The position numbers were made by a program, and so were the translations under genes. Shown piece after piece: positions 52,828-61,482 of a DNA stretch of 64,000 nucleotides. The notes beneath the pieces were generated by a model. That model was not told the DNA's origin. It made no database searches and saw only the letters and a program-made list of their open reading frames with translations. Source of the DNA: Brenneria bubanii. Lineage in GTDB: Bacteria > Pseudomonadota > Gammaproteobacteria > Enterobacterales > Enterobacteriaceae. The stretch is taken from positions 310,001-374,000 of the forward strand of contig NZ_JAKMAJ010000001.1 of the NCBI RefSeq assembly GCF_022378355.1. Direction: 5' to 3'. Numbering within the stretch: position 1 is the stretch's first letter; each line of letters opens with the position of its first letter.

Positions 52828-52864
52828 ATACAAACCGCCTATTGTTTTGATAGCTGAAAGCTAT
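52828..52864. promoter_or_regulatory. OxyR-type operator upstream of the peroxiredoxin gene
   Basis: Two OxyR elements are separated by exactly 7 bases: 52828-52842 matches ATAG-T---A-CTAT at 7 of 10 positions, and 52850-52864 (ATAGCTGAAAGCTAT) matches all 10. This is the spacing bound by an OxyR tetramer. Centre is about 76 bp before the predicted start, slightly farther than at typical E. coli OxyR promoters. Confidence 0.75.
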
Positions 52865-52881
52865 CTCATCAATTGGTCTCT

Positions 52882-52915
52882 TTACCTGTATTCAGGTCGG
52901 TAAAGCCCATATAAT
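52882..52915 (+). promoter_or_regulatory. Promoter of the peroxiredoxin gene with a dyad over the -35 region
   Basis: A perfect TATAAT lies at 52910-52915, but at 17-bp spacing the -35 hexamer is only TGTATT, as expected for an activator-dependent promoter. The -35 area is covered by nested dyads: ACCTG-N4-CAGGT (52884-52897) and TTACC...GGTAA (52882-52903), a possible second operator. Confidence 0.6.
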
Positions 52916-52968
52916 CACTGTTGTTTTTTACATCAATCCATCACTAACAATAAATTACAGGAGTAATT

Positions 52969-53571
52969 ATGGTCCTGGTAACTCGTCAAGCCCCTGACTT
53001 CACCGCCGCCGCCGTACTCGGCAGTGGCGAAATCGTTGAAAACTTCAACCTGAAAAAGCACATCAGCGGTAAAGCGGCGGTAATCTTCTTCTGGCCGATG
53101 GATTTTACCTTTGTTTGCCCATCGGAACTGATCGCGTTCGATCATCGCTATGCTGAATTCCAGCAGCGTGGCGTGGAAGTGGTCGGTGTTTCTTTCGACT
53201 CCGAGTTCGTTCATAACGCATGGCGCAAAACCCCTGTCGACAAAGGCGGCATCGGCGAAGTGAAATACGCGATGGTTGCTGACGTTAAGCGTGAAATCCA
53301 GAAAGCCTACGGCATCGAGCACCCGGATGCCGGCGTGGCGCTGCGCGGTTCTTTCCTGATCGACAAAGCAGGCGTCGTGCGCCATCAGGTTGTTAACGAC
53401 CTGCCGCTGGGCCGTAACGTCGATGAGATGCTGCGTATGGTTGACGCCCTGCAGTTCCACGAAGAACATGGCGAAGTATGCCCTGCGCAGTGGGAAAAAG
53501 GGAAATCCGGAATGGGCGCATCCCCAGACGGCGTAGCGAAATACCTGTCTGAAAACGCCGACAAGCTGTAA
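52969..53571 (+). CDS. Typical 2-Cys peroxiredoxin (AhpC/TSA family)
   Basis: Thiol peroxidase that reduces hydrogen peroxide and organic or nitrite-derived peroxides. The 200-residue product has the peroxidatic Cys50 in DFTFVCPSE and the resolving Cys171 in GEVCPAQW, the two-Cys pattern of the Prx1 class. GGIG (residues 93-96) is present, but the C-terminal YF motif linked to over-oxidation sensitivity is absent (YLSENADKL). It resembles the eukaryote-like TsaA group more than E. coli AhpC and has no ahpF beside it, so thioredoxin is the likely reductant. AGGAG precedes the ATG. Confidence 0.93.
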   Translation: MVLVTRQAPDFTAAAVLGSGEIVENFNLKKHISGKAAVIFFWPMDFTFVCPSELIAFDHRYAEFQQRGVEVVGVSFDSEFVHNAWRKTPVDKGGIGEVKYAMVADVKREIQKAYGIEHPDAGVALRGSFLIDKAGVVRHQVVNDLPLGRNVDEMLRMVDALQFHEEHGEVCPAQWEKGKSGMGASPDGVAKYLSENADKL

Positions 53572-53593
53572 TCCCCCGTCTGATCCCAAGAAT

Positions 53594-53626
53594 AAAAGCC
53601 GGCCCCGAAAGGGCGCCGGCTTTTTT
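53594..53626 (+). terminator. Terminator of the peroxiredoxin gene
   Basis: Long stem AAAAGCCGGCCCC/GGG-C-GCCGGCTTTT with a GAAA loop and one bulged C, followed by six T. Lies 23 bp after the stop and may also serve proY in the other direction. Confidence 0.9.
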
Positions 53627-53706
53627 ACTGGGCAAATTATAACAGGCCGCGTACCGCCATTATTACGAAAGCGACGTTTTTCTCCGGCTTCTGTTCAACG
53701 GTTTAT

Positions 53707-55089
53707 TTACCCGTTTCGATCTGAACCTCGCGCGCGCTGACGCTTATTCTTAACGACATAGCCCAGCAGCAACAGAATAATCCACACCAGACCGACATAA
53801 AGAGAAATGCGCGTATCGGGGAAATAACCAATCAGCCCAATGATGAAGACCAGAAACGCCACGGCGAACAAGGATGTCGCCGCCCCGCCGCGCAGCGGAA
53901 AAGCCAGCGCCTTCACCTGATCCTGACTCAGACCGCGACGAAATGCGATTTGAGAACACAGGATCATAATCCATACCCAAACGGTGGCGAACGTTGCCAG
54001 CGACGCGATCACCAGAAAGACTTTACCCGGCATGATGTAATTCAGATAAACCGCAATCAGCAGCGCCAGCATCATCACCAGCACCGTGACCCACGGGATC
54101 CCGCGTTTGGACACCTGGGTGAACACTTTCGGCGCATTGCCCTGCTCAGCCATACCGTGCAGCATACGCCCCACGCCAAAAACATCGCTGTTGATGGCGG
54201 ATAGCGAAGCGGTGATCACCACAAAATTCAGGATGCCGGCGGCCGCGGTGATCCCCATATGCTGGAACGTCAGTACAAACGGACTACCGCTGGTGCCGAC
54301 CTGATTCCAAGGGTAAATCGACATGATGACGAACAGCGTGCCTACATAGAACACCAGAATACGCCAGGGTACGGAATTAATGGCGCGCGGAATCGATTTT
54401 TTCGGTTCTTCGGCCTCACCGGCGGTGATACCGATAATTTCCACCCCGCCGTAGGCGAACATCACCAGCTGCAACGAGAGGATCATCCCCATTAGGCCAT
54501 TGCTGAAGAATCCGCCGTTGGTCCACAGGTTATGAATGCCGGTAGGTTCGCCTCCGTTGCCGATGCCCCAGACGATAATGCCGACCCCGGCCACGATCAT
54601 AACGATGATGGTGGCCACCTTGAAGAACGACAGCCAGAACTCCAGCTCGCCAAAGACTTTGACATTCATCAGGTTAATCGCCCCGATGATCAATACCACG
54701 CTGAGCACCCACACCCAGTGAGGTACGGCCGGAAACCATACGCCCATGTATATGCCAAACGCGGTAACGTCGGCTATGGCGACAATCAGCATCTCAAAAC
54801 AATAGGTCCAACCGGTGATATAGCCGGCCAACGGCCCAAGGTAGTTGTGCGCATAGCGGGAAAAGGAGCTGGCCTGAGGATCGTTCACCGACATTTCGCC
54901 CAGCGCCCGCATAATGATGTAAGCGACGATGCCGCCAATCAGATAAGCCAACAGGACGCTCGGCCCCGCCATTTGGATGGCGCTGGCAGAACCATAAAAA
55001 AGCCCGGTGCCGATCGCCGACCCCAGGGCGATGAACCGGATATGACGCGTACTTAACCCACGCTTGAGTTTAGTGGATTGATGTTCCAT
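53707..55089 (-). CDS. proY: Amino acid permease ProY (APC family)
   Basis: Twelve-helix APC-family symporter. The E. coli/Salmonella relative is a cryptic proline permease, so proline is the likely but unproven substrate. The 460-residue product starts [20 protein letters not shown], with the first-helix motif [11 protein letters not shown] and the sixth-helix motif [18 protein letters not shown]. Follows brnQ on the same strand, 70 bp apart with a terminator between. Interesting next to the putA cluster 20 kb away. Confidence 0.94.
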   Translation of the reverse strand: MEHQSTKLKRGLSTRHIRFIALGSAIGTGLFYGSASAIQMAGPSVLLAYLIGGIVAYIIMRALGEMSVNDPQASSFSRYAHNYLGPLAGYITGWTYCFEMLIVAIADVTAFGIYMGVWFPAVPHWVWVLSVVLIIGAINLMNVKVFGELEFWLSFFKVATIIVMIVAGVGIIVWGIGNGGEPTGIHNLWTNGGFFSNGLMGMILSLQLVMFAYGGVEIIGITAGEAEEPKKSIPRAINSVPWRILVFYVGTLFVIMSIYPWNQVGTSGSPFVLTFQHMGITAAAGILNFVVITASLSAINSDVFGVGRMLHGMAEQGNAPKVFTQVSKRGIPWVTVLVMMLALLIAVYLNYIMPGKVFLVIASLATFATVWVWIMILCSQIAFRRGLSQDQVKALAFPLRGGAATSLFAVAFLVFIIGLIGYFPDTRISLYVGLVWIILLLLGYVVKNKRQRARGSDRNG

Positions 55090-55105
55090 AGATAAACAAC
55101 CCTGT

Positions 55106-55139
55106 TAAAAAAGAAAAACCACAGACCCCGGTCTGTGGT
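55106..55139 (-). terminator. Terminator of brnQ
   Basis: Perfect 10-bp stem 55118-55127 with 55130-55139 (9 bp if a 4-base loop is required). The minus strand continues with two T runs (GGTTTTTCTTTTTTAAC). It separates brnQ from proY. Confidence 0.85.
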
Positions 55140-55159
55140 GCATAAACAATATTATCGCG

Positions 55160-56479
55160 CTATTGGTGTACCGTGACTTTCCGCTGTCCACAAAGACGAT
55201 CGTAAATAGCCGCCACCAGCAACACCAGTAACGATGGCGGCAGCCAGGCAAGATCCTGCTCGCCTAACGGCAAATGCAGGCTCCATTCAGGCAACAGCGA
55301 TTTGAAGTTAGACGATTTTATCCCGTCAATGATGCCGAATAACAGGCTGACCAACATCACCGGCGCCACAATCCACGAGCTGTTATTCCACCAAAGGCGC
55401 GTAAAACTCAACAAAACCAGCACGATACAGGGCGGATAAATCGTCGTCAGCACCGGAATAGAAAGTTGAATCAGATGGCTTAATCCCAGATTTGACACCA
55501 CCATGGAGAAACAGCCCAGCACAAATACCAGCGTGCGGTATGAGAACGGCAAATACTGGGAGAAGAACTCGGCGCAGGCGCAAGTCAGGCCAACCGCCGT
55601 AACCATGCAGGCGATGAATATCAGCAGGGCCAGAAACCGGCTTCCCCGATTGCCAGAAACGTGCTGAACATAGGCATGCAGAATTTCGGCGCCATTTTGA
55701 GCGTCCGGAACCAGAACGCCGCTGACGGAGCCAAGCTGGAATAAACTCAGATAGACCAGCATCAGGCCGACGCCGGCAATAAGACCGGCCCATATGGTAT
55801 AACGCGTCAGCAGCTTGGTATCCGCCACGCCGCGCGATCGGGCCGCATTGACGATAACAATGCCGAACACCATCGCGCCCAGCGTATCCATGGTCAGATA
55901 GCCACTCACGAACCCATTGGAGAACGGAACCTGCTGATAGCTTTCAATCGCCGGGATGGGCGCCCCGGCCGGCAGCAATATTGCGGTAATCCCCAGCACC
56001 GCCAACGCGGCGATTTTTATCGGCGCCAGCACATGTCCCACGGTATCCAACAGTCGTCCGGGATACAGAGAGATGCCAATAACAATCGCAAAATAGATCA
56101 GGCTATATATCAATAACGGAGAAGCGCCATTGCCCAGCAAGGGCGCGAGCCCGACTTCAAACGATACGGTGGCCGTACGCGGCGTAGCAAACAGCGGCCC
56201 CACCGCCAGGTAACAAATCGTCGCCAATGCCACGCCCGCTTTTTTACCGATCGGGGAACTTAGTGCGTCAATACCGCCACCGACGCGCGCCAGCGCAATA
56301 ATGGTCAGCACAGGTAACCCCACGGCGGTAAGCAGAAAGCCAGCGGCGGCGATCCAGACATGTTCTCCCGCCAGCAGCCCCACCATTGGTGGAAAAATAA
56401 TGTTTCCCGCGCCGACGAACAGGGCAAAGGTCATAAAGCCCAATGCCATGATATCTTTGGAAGTTAAACGATGACTCAT
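55160..56479 (-). CDS. brnQ: Branched-chain amino acid transporter BrnQ (LIV-II)
   Basis: Sodium- or proton-coupled uptake of leucine, isoleucine and valine. The 439-residue product equals E. coli BrnQ and starts with [34 protein letters not shown], the LIVCS-family first helix (shown here as two parts: residues 1-18 and 19-34). About 12 hydrophobic segments follow. Downstream of phoR in E. coli; here a PstS-like gene and a 433-bp gap lie between. Confidence 0.95.
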   Translation of the reverse strand: MSHRLTSKDIMALGFMTFALFVGAGNIIFPPMVGLLAGEHVWIAAAGFLLTAVGLPVLTIIALARVGGGIDALSSPIGKKAGVALATICYLAVGPLFATPRTATVSFEVGLAPLLGNGASPLLIYSLIYFAIVIGISLYPGRLLDTVGHVLAPIKIAALAVLGITAILLPAGAPIPAIESYQQVPFSNGFVSGYLTMDTLGAMVFGIVIVNAARSRGVADTKLLTRYTIWAGLIAGVGLMLVYLSLFQLGSVSGVLVPDAQNGAEILHAYVQHVSGNRGSRFLALLIFIACMVTAVGLTCACAEFFSQYLPFSYRTLVFVLGCFSMVVSNLGLSHLIQLSIPVLTTIYPPCIVLVLLSFTRLWWNNSSWIVAPVMLVSLLFGIIDGIKSSNFKSLLPEWSLHLPLGEQDLAWLPPSLLVLLVAAIYDRLCGQRKVTVHQ

Positions 56480-56912
56480 AATATATGTTGCGTTGCCTGT
56501 ATAAACCGAGAATAAGGGGGAAAAACTGTGTTGCTAATCAGCGTCCGTTGGTTGTGACCTGAGCGCCGGGCAAATGCTTAAAATAATAGGCCCTGACACA
56601 GCCATAATGCGGGCTAAGTAAAACTTTTATCACGATAAAAGACAACCTTCAGAAAAAAAAGCAGAGTTTTAATCTGAAATGATTGATTTATTTAGCCTGT
56701 AATATTAATTATGCACCATTAGCCAATACATGATTCGCGCACAAACAACTATCATATTGCAATAAAGCAGCCAATGAACGCGCAGATCGCGCACATTATA
56801 GCCATAATATTTGCTTATTATATAACAAAACATGCCGCGTCATGCTTCCTGGCATGGGGCGCGGCTGCAGAGGAGAGACGTGACGTCAGTTCAGCTTGAC
56901 GTCAAGAACGGC
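56480..56912. other. Upstream region of brnQ
   Basis: 433 bp, AT-rich over 56600-56830, with the brnQ promoter region at its left. At the right end are GC-rich dyads (about 56832-56863 with GCCGCG/CGCGGC arms, and ACGTCA/TTGACGT near 56883) that may form the 3' end of the phoBR/PstS-like transcript. No ORF recognised. Confidence 0.5.
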
Positions 56913-57875
56913 TTAACGGTGGGAAAGCGTGGTGGTCGCAGGCAAACCAAGCTGGAGGCGAATCGATCGGCGGGTGTCTTCCGCTAGCGGCAGATAGCCG
57001 TCCTGGCTGACCAACGTCTGGCCGCCATCCGATAGCACCCGATCCAAAAACGCCGAGGTCAGCGTTTCCAACGGCTGGCTCGGCGCCTTGTTGACATAGA
57101 TGTAAAGATAGCGGGTATAGGGATAACGTCCGCTACGGATATTCTCTATTGAGGGGTATACATAGTCCGTACCCTGTGTCGCCAGCGGCACTATCCTCAC
57201 CCCGCTGGTAAGGAATCCGATGCTGGCATAGCCAATTGCCTCAGTCGAAGCCGAGATAGCCTGAACCACGGACGCGGAGCCGGGAAGTTCATTAACCTGG
57301 GGCAAAAAATCGCCGCCGCATAGCGCCCGTTGCTTAAAAAAACCGTAGGTCCCCGACGCTGAATTTCGCCCATAACGCACCAGCGTGCGGTTTTCCCAAT
57401 TGCCGCTCAGTCCCAGATCGCGCCAGGTCTTTACCGACTGACGCTCACCGCAGCGGCGAGTAATGGAAAAAATCGTATCCAGTTGGGATAAATTCAGCCC
57501 CGGCAGCGGATTATCCTGATTAACCATGACCACCAGCGCATCCATCGCCACCGGCACCGCCAGCGGCGGATAGCCATAACGCTGAATAAAGGCATCGATC
57601 TCGCTGGCTTTCATCGCCCGGCTCATCGGCCCCAGCTGTGCGGCGCCCGATGCCAGCGAGGTGGGGGCGGAAGATGAGCCTACCGCCTGAATCTGTAAAT
57701 TCACGCCCGGATAGCGCTGACTGAAATCCGCGGCCCACAGCGACATCAGATTAGCCAAGGTGTCCGATCCCGCGCTGGAAAGATTGCCCGCCAACATTTG
57801 ATGCGGCTGGGCCACGCAAAAAAAACTGAGTAGCGATAAAGCGACGCCCGCGATGATGTTAACGGCGGAGTTCAT
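56913..57875 (-). CDS. PstS-like periplasmic phosphate-binding protein
   Basis: A 320-residue secreted protein of the PstS (PBP-like) family. The signal peptide core is about residues 6-20. Phosphate-contact motifs of the family are recognisable: SAGSDT (34-39), GSSSAPT (66-72), MSR (84-86) and R170-N-S-A-S174-G-T176. The start is only 15 bp behind phoR, so it should be expressed with phoBR under Pho control. No pstCAB genes accompany it. It could supply a second PstS to the standard Pst channel, store or sense phosphate, or act outside transport; E. coli has no gene here. Confidence 0.82.
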   Translation of the reverse strand: MNSAVNIIAGVALSLLSFFCVAQPHQMLAGNLSSAGSDTLANLMSLWAADFSQRYPGVNLQIQAVGSSSAPTSLASGAAQLGPMSRAMKASEIDAFIQRYGYPPLAVPVAMDALVVMVNQDNPLPGLNLSQLDTIFSITRRCGERQSVKTWRDLGLSGNWENRTLVRYGRNSASGTYGFFKQRALCGGDFLPQVNELPGSASVVQAISASTEAIGYASIGFLTSGVRIVPLATQGTDYVYPSIENIRSGRYPYTRYLYIYVNKAPSQPLETLTSAFLDRVLSDGGQTLVSQDGYLPLAEDTRRSIRLQLGLPATTTLSHR

Positions 57876-57890
57876 GAATGGCGTTTTCCG

Positions 57891-59213
57891 TCAGGCTAAA
57901 GGACTGGCTGTATTCTCAGTCAGAGAGGCAGTCACAATCAACCGGTTCGGCAAGGTAAAGGAAAAACGCGTGCCTAAACCATCCTCGCTCACGATTTCCA
58001 GACGGGAATCATGATGACTCAGCGCATGTTTCACAATCGCCAGACCCAAGCCGCTGCCGCCGGTTTGCCGCGAACGGGCTTTATCGACGCGATAAAAGCG
58101 TTCCGTCAAGCGAGGCAAATGCTTCGCCGCAATACCCGGGCCATTGTCGCTGACCTGAAACTGCGCGCCCTGAGGCGTTTGCTGCCAGCAAACCTCAATG
58201 CGTGTTCCCGTCGGCGTGTGGTTTACGGCGTTATAGACCAGATTGGAAACGGCGCTGCGCAGCTGCTCCTCATTACCGAAAACCTGCAGATGATCATTTA
58301 CGCGAAATACAATCTCATGACGATCCTGACTTAGCGCCTGGGCTTCACGCTGTAATACGCGCAGCATCAGCGGCATATCGACCTTTTCGCTCAGATCGAT
58401 GGCGGTGGCGGCTTCAATTTTCGACAGGGTCAGAAGCTGTTTGACCAGTCCGTCCATACGCCGCGTCTGTTCCTGCATGGTATTCAACGCTTTACCGCGC
58501 AGAGCCGCGTCCAGCGTTTCGTCCTGCATCATTTCCAGATACCCCTGCAATACGGTCAACGGGGTGCGCAGCTCGTGACTGACGTTGGCGAAAAAGTTGC
58601 GTCGCGCCCCTTCCAGCTGGTGCATCTGGGTAATATCGCGCACCACCATCAGAAACTGACCTTCCGAATAGGGCATGATGCGAAACTCGACGTGATGAGT
58701 ATTATTCAACTGCAGCGTTAACGGACGGCTGAAGTCCTTTCCCTTCAGATAGCCGGCGAACTCCGGATAGCGCAGCAAATTGAGAATATTTTGCCCGCTA
58801 TCTTCGGGCCAGCGTAAACTGAGCAGATGTTGGGCCAGACGGTTACACCAGACAATGGCGCCCTCTTCGGTAGTGATCACCACCGCATCCGGCAGCGACT
58901 CGGCTCCGCTACGAAAGCGCTTAATCAATAAGGCTAATTCACGCCGCCGCCGCCGGTTGCGCAATTGCATCTGATAAAGGCCGTAGAACAAGGGTTCCCA
59001 GCTCCAGCGTCCGGGAGGCGGGGTCATACTGCGATCGACCCACAGCCAGTAAGAGAGTTTGAGCTGATTATAAAAATTCCAGCAGAGTACAATCAGAACA
59101 GCAGCCAGTAGAAACCAGGGCAGATAGTCAAAAATCAACCCCAGCAACAGCGCGGGCAGACAAAAAAAAGCCAGCTCCAGCGCCAGCCTCTTCCATGATA
59201 GACGTTCTAGCAC
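57891..59213 (-). CDS. phoR: Phosphate regulon sensor histidine kinase PhoR
   Basis: Membrane kinase/phosphatase for PhoB, controlled by the Pst system and PhoU. The GTG at 59213 gives 440 residues starting [15 protein letters not shown] like E. coli, with GGAG 10 bases ahead; an in-frame TTG 24 bp earlier is less likely. Two N-terminal helices (about 15-55) are followed by a PAS domain (from about 100, [13 protein letters not shown]), the H-box [10 protein letters not shown], and the ATPase boxes [21 protein letters not shown] and [12 protein letters not shown]. Sits 27 bp after phoB. Confidence 0.96.
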   Translation of the reverse strand: MLERLSWKRLALELAFFCLPALLLGLIFDYLPWFLLAAVLIVLCWNFYNQLKLSYWLWVDRSMTPPPGRWSWEPLFYGLYQMQLRNRRRRRELALLIKRFRSGAESLPDAVVITTEEGAIVWCNRLAQHLLSLRWPEDSGQNILNLLRYPEFAGYLKGKDFSRPLTLQLNNTHHVEFRIMPYSEGQFLMVVRDITQMHQLEGARRNFFANVSHELRTPLTVLQGYLEMMQDETLDAALRGKALNTMQEQTRRMDGLVKQLLTLSKIEAATAIDLSEKVDMPLMLRVLQREAQALSQDRHEIVFRVNDHLQVFGNEEQLRSAVSNLVYNAVNHTPTGTRIEVCWQQTPQGAQFQVSDNGPGIAAKHLPRLTERFYRVDKARSRQTGGSGLGLAIVKHALSHHDSRLEIVSEDGLGTRFSFTLPNRLIVTASLTENTASPLA

Positions 59214-59240
59214 GTTGATATTTCTCCGGTACGACAACCT

Positions 59241-59930
59241 TCAGTAACGCGTTGAAAAACGGTACCCTGTTCCCCGAACGGTTTGCACCATTTTATCGTG
59301 GCCGCTGGTTTCCAGCGCTTTACGCAATCGGCGGATATGGACATCAACGGTGCGATCTTCAACATAAACGTTAGTGCCCCAAACGTGATTGAGCAACTGT
59401 TCACGGCTGTAAACCCGTTCAGGGTGCGTCATAAAGAAGTGCAACAGTTTAAATTCCGTCGGCCCCATGTCCAGCGCGAGTTCTTCCGTCGTTACCCGAT
59501 GAGAGGACGGATCCAGGCTCAATCCGCGCATTTCAATCACTTCTTCAACCGCCATCGGGGAAATACGACGCATCACCGCTTTGATTCGCGCCACCAGCTC
59601 TTTGGGCGAAAAAGGTTTGGTGATGTAATCATCCGCGCCGACTTCGAGCCCGCGAACCCGATCTTCTTCTTCGCCTCGGGCAGTCAACATCATAACCGGT
59701 ATGTCGCGAGTCAGCGCTTCACGCTTCATATGCTTGATGAATTGCAACCCCGAGCCGCCCGGCAGCATCCAGTCCAGCAGCACCAGTTCAGGAAAAGGTT
59801 CTGACAACTGCATAACCGCACTGTCATAATCTTCTGCTTCGACTGGCTGATAACCATTCTGTTCCAATACAAAACAGACCATTTCACGAATCGGTGCTTC
59901 ATCTTCCACGACCAATATGCGTCTTGCCAT
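59241..59930 (-). CDS. phoB: Phosphate regulon response regulator PhoB
   Basis: OmpR-type response regulator that activates phosphate starvation genes from Pho boxes. The 229-residue product has the acidic pocket E9-D10, phosphoacceptor D53 (LLDWMLPG), the conserved Thr of MLTARG and Lys of TKPFSP, and a C-terminal winged helix ending in [15 protein letters not shown]. Length equals E. coli. First gene of phoB-phoR plus the PstS-like gene, with a Pho box upstream. Confidence 0.98.
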   Translation of the reverse strand: MARRILVVEDEAPIREMVCFVLEQNGYQPVEAEDYDSAVMQLSEPFPELVLLDWMLPGGSGLQFIKHMKREALTRDIPVMMLTARGEEEDRVRGLEVGADDYITKPFSPKELVARIKAVMRRISPMAVEEVIEMRGLSLDPSSHRVTTEELALDMGPTEFKLLHFFMTHPERVYSREQLLNHVWGTNVYVEDRTVDVHIRRLRKALETSGHDKMVQTVRGTGYRFSTRY

Positions 59931-59981
59931 TGTTAATCCTGCCGTTAATCATTGTCGCTGTTAGCATGCGCTGAGCATTAT

Positions 59982-60010
59982 GCGTCAGTTTTGTGACAGA
60001 TTTATGAAAA
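59982..60010 (-). promoter_or_regulatory. Pho box of phoB
   Basis: Three 7-base repeats at 11-base steps on the minus strand: TTTTCAT, CTGTCAC and CTGACGC, separated by AAAT and AAAA. This is the PhoB-binding pattern and closely resembles the known phoB Pho box of E. coli. The 325-bp gap 59931-60255 also has to contain the sbcD promoter, which I could not place. Confidence 0.85.
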
Positions 60011-60255
60011 AACACCGCGGCATTGGCCCGCAAAGAGGCGGACAAAAATAGTCCGTCATAAAAATGTCGGGCCCTGTTTCAACGTAGCAATATGACGCCC
60101 CGAAGCCATTCCGGCGACGGGGCGAGTAAAAAACATCCGCTACCTTGCGGCACATCTTCGCGCCGCTTTCCAAAGTCAGGTTTAGACAAGGACAGGCCGT
60201 CATGCGGATGTTTATACTAGACAACATAGCGATGACTCACCGTTCAAGGAGCTCC

Positions 60256-61482
60256 ATGCGTATTATTCACACCGCCGACTGGCATCTCGGGCAATACTTT
60301 TACACCAAAAGTCGCGCAGCCGAGCATCAGGCTTTCCTGCACTGGCTGATTGATCAGGTCGAACAACATCAGGTGGATGCAGTAATAGTAGCAGGCGATA
60401 TCTTTGATAACGGATCGCCGCCAAGCTATGCGCGGGAAATGTATTATCGTTTTGTGGTCGATCTGCAGCATAAAGGCTGTCAGTTGGTTATCCTGGCGGG
60501 CAATCATGATTCCGTCGCCACGCTGAACGAATCGCGGGAGTTGCTGGCCTTCATGCATACGCGGGTCATCGCCAGCACCGATGGCGATGTCGAAAAACAG
60601 GTCCTGATGCTGAAAAACCGTCAGGGACAGCCGGGCGCCATATTGTGCGCGATCCCCTTTCTGCGTCCGCGCGACCTGATAACCAGTCAGGCCGGGCAAT
60701 CCGGCGATGAAAAACAGCAAATATTGCAAGAAGCGATCGCCGCGCACTACCAGCAGTGTTACCAGCTAGCCTGTCTGAAGCGAGAAACGTCAGGCTTGCC
60801 GTTGCCGATTATCGCCACCGGCCATCTGACCACCGTCGGCGCCACCGCATCCGATTCGGTACGCGACATTTATATCGGCACCCTGGATGCGTTTCCGGCT
60901 CAGGCCTTCCCGCCGGCCGATTATATCGCGCTCGGACACATTCATCGCCCGCAGCGCGTGACGAAAAGCGAGCATATCCGCTACAGCGGCTCGCCTATTC
61001 CGCTGAGCTTTGATGAACTCGGCAGCGATAAATCCGTCTGTCTGGTCAGCTTTGAGCCGGATGCCCCCCCCGCGATAGCCACGCTGGCGGTGCCGATAAC
61101 GCAGCCGATGCAGCTTATCAAAGGAAACCTGGCCGACATCGAACGCCAACTCACCGCCTTTAACGATTATCGGGGGGAAAAAACGGTATGGCTGGATATC
61201 GAAATCACCACGCAGGAATATCTGAACAATATTCAAAAACGCATTCAGGCGATAACCGATGACTTACCCGTCGAGGTCCTGCTATTACGCCGCGCCCGCG
61301 AACAGCATATGCAGTCGATAGTTCGTCAGGAAAAGGAAACGCTGAACGAGCTGACGGTACATGACGTCTTTGCGCGGCGGCTGGCGGCGGCCGATGACCT
61401 GGAAGACGCGCGTCAACAGCGCGTGCGTACGTTGTTCGATCAGGTGGTTGAAGAATTGGAACAGGATGAGCACGCCGAATGA
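60256..61482 (+). CDS. sbcD: SbcCD nuclease subunit SbcD (Mre11 family)
   Basis: Manganese nuclease subunit that, with SbcC, opens hairpins and removes protein-blocked DNA ends. The ATG at 60256 follows AAGGAG and gives 408 residues beginning [16 protein letters not shown] (E. coli 400). The phosphodiesterase motifs are all present: TADWHLG, VAGDIFD, AGNHDS, ATGHLT and LGHIHRPQ. An in-frame start 111 bp earlier is not conserved. Overlaps sbcC by 4 bp. Confidence 0.96.
   Translation: MRIIHTADWHLGQYFYTKSRAAEHQAFLHWLIDQVEQHQVDAVIVAGDIFDNGSPPSYAREMYYRFVVDLQHKGCQLVILAGNHDSVATLNESRELLAFMHTRVIASTDGDVEKQVLMLKNRQGQPGAILCAIPFLRPRDLITSQAGQSGDEKQQILQEAIAAHYQQCYQLACLKRETSGLPLPIIATGHLTTVGATASDSVRDIYIGTLDAFPAQAFPPADYIALGHIHRPQRVTKSEHIRYSGSPIPLSFDELGSDKSVCLVSFEPDAPPAIATLAVPITQPMQLIKGNLADIERQLTAFNDYRGEKTVWLDIEITTQEYLNNIQKRIQAITDDLPVEVLLLRRAREQHMQSIVRQEKETLNELTVHDVFARRLAAADDLEDARQQRVRTLFDQVVEELEQDEHAE

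Noticed and set aside
52933-53589. Minus-strand ORF of 218 codons opposite the peroxiredoxin gene
   Set aside because: Spans the complete sense gene and its terminator side; no recognisable protein.
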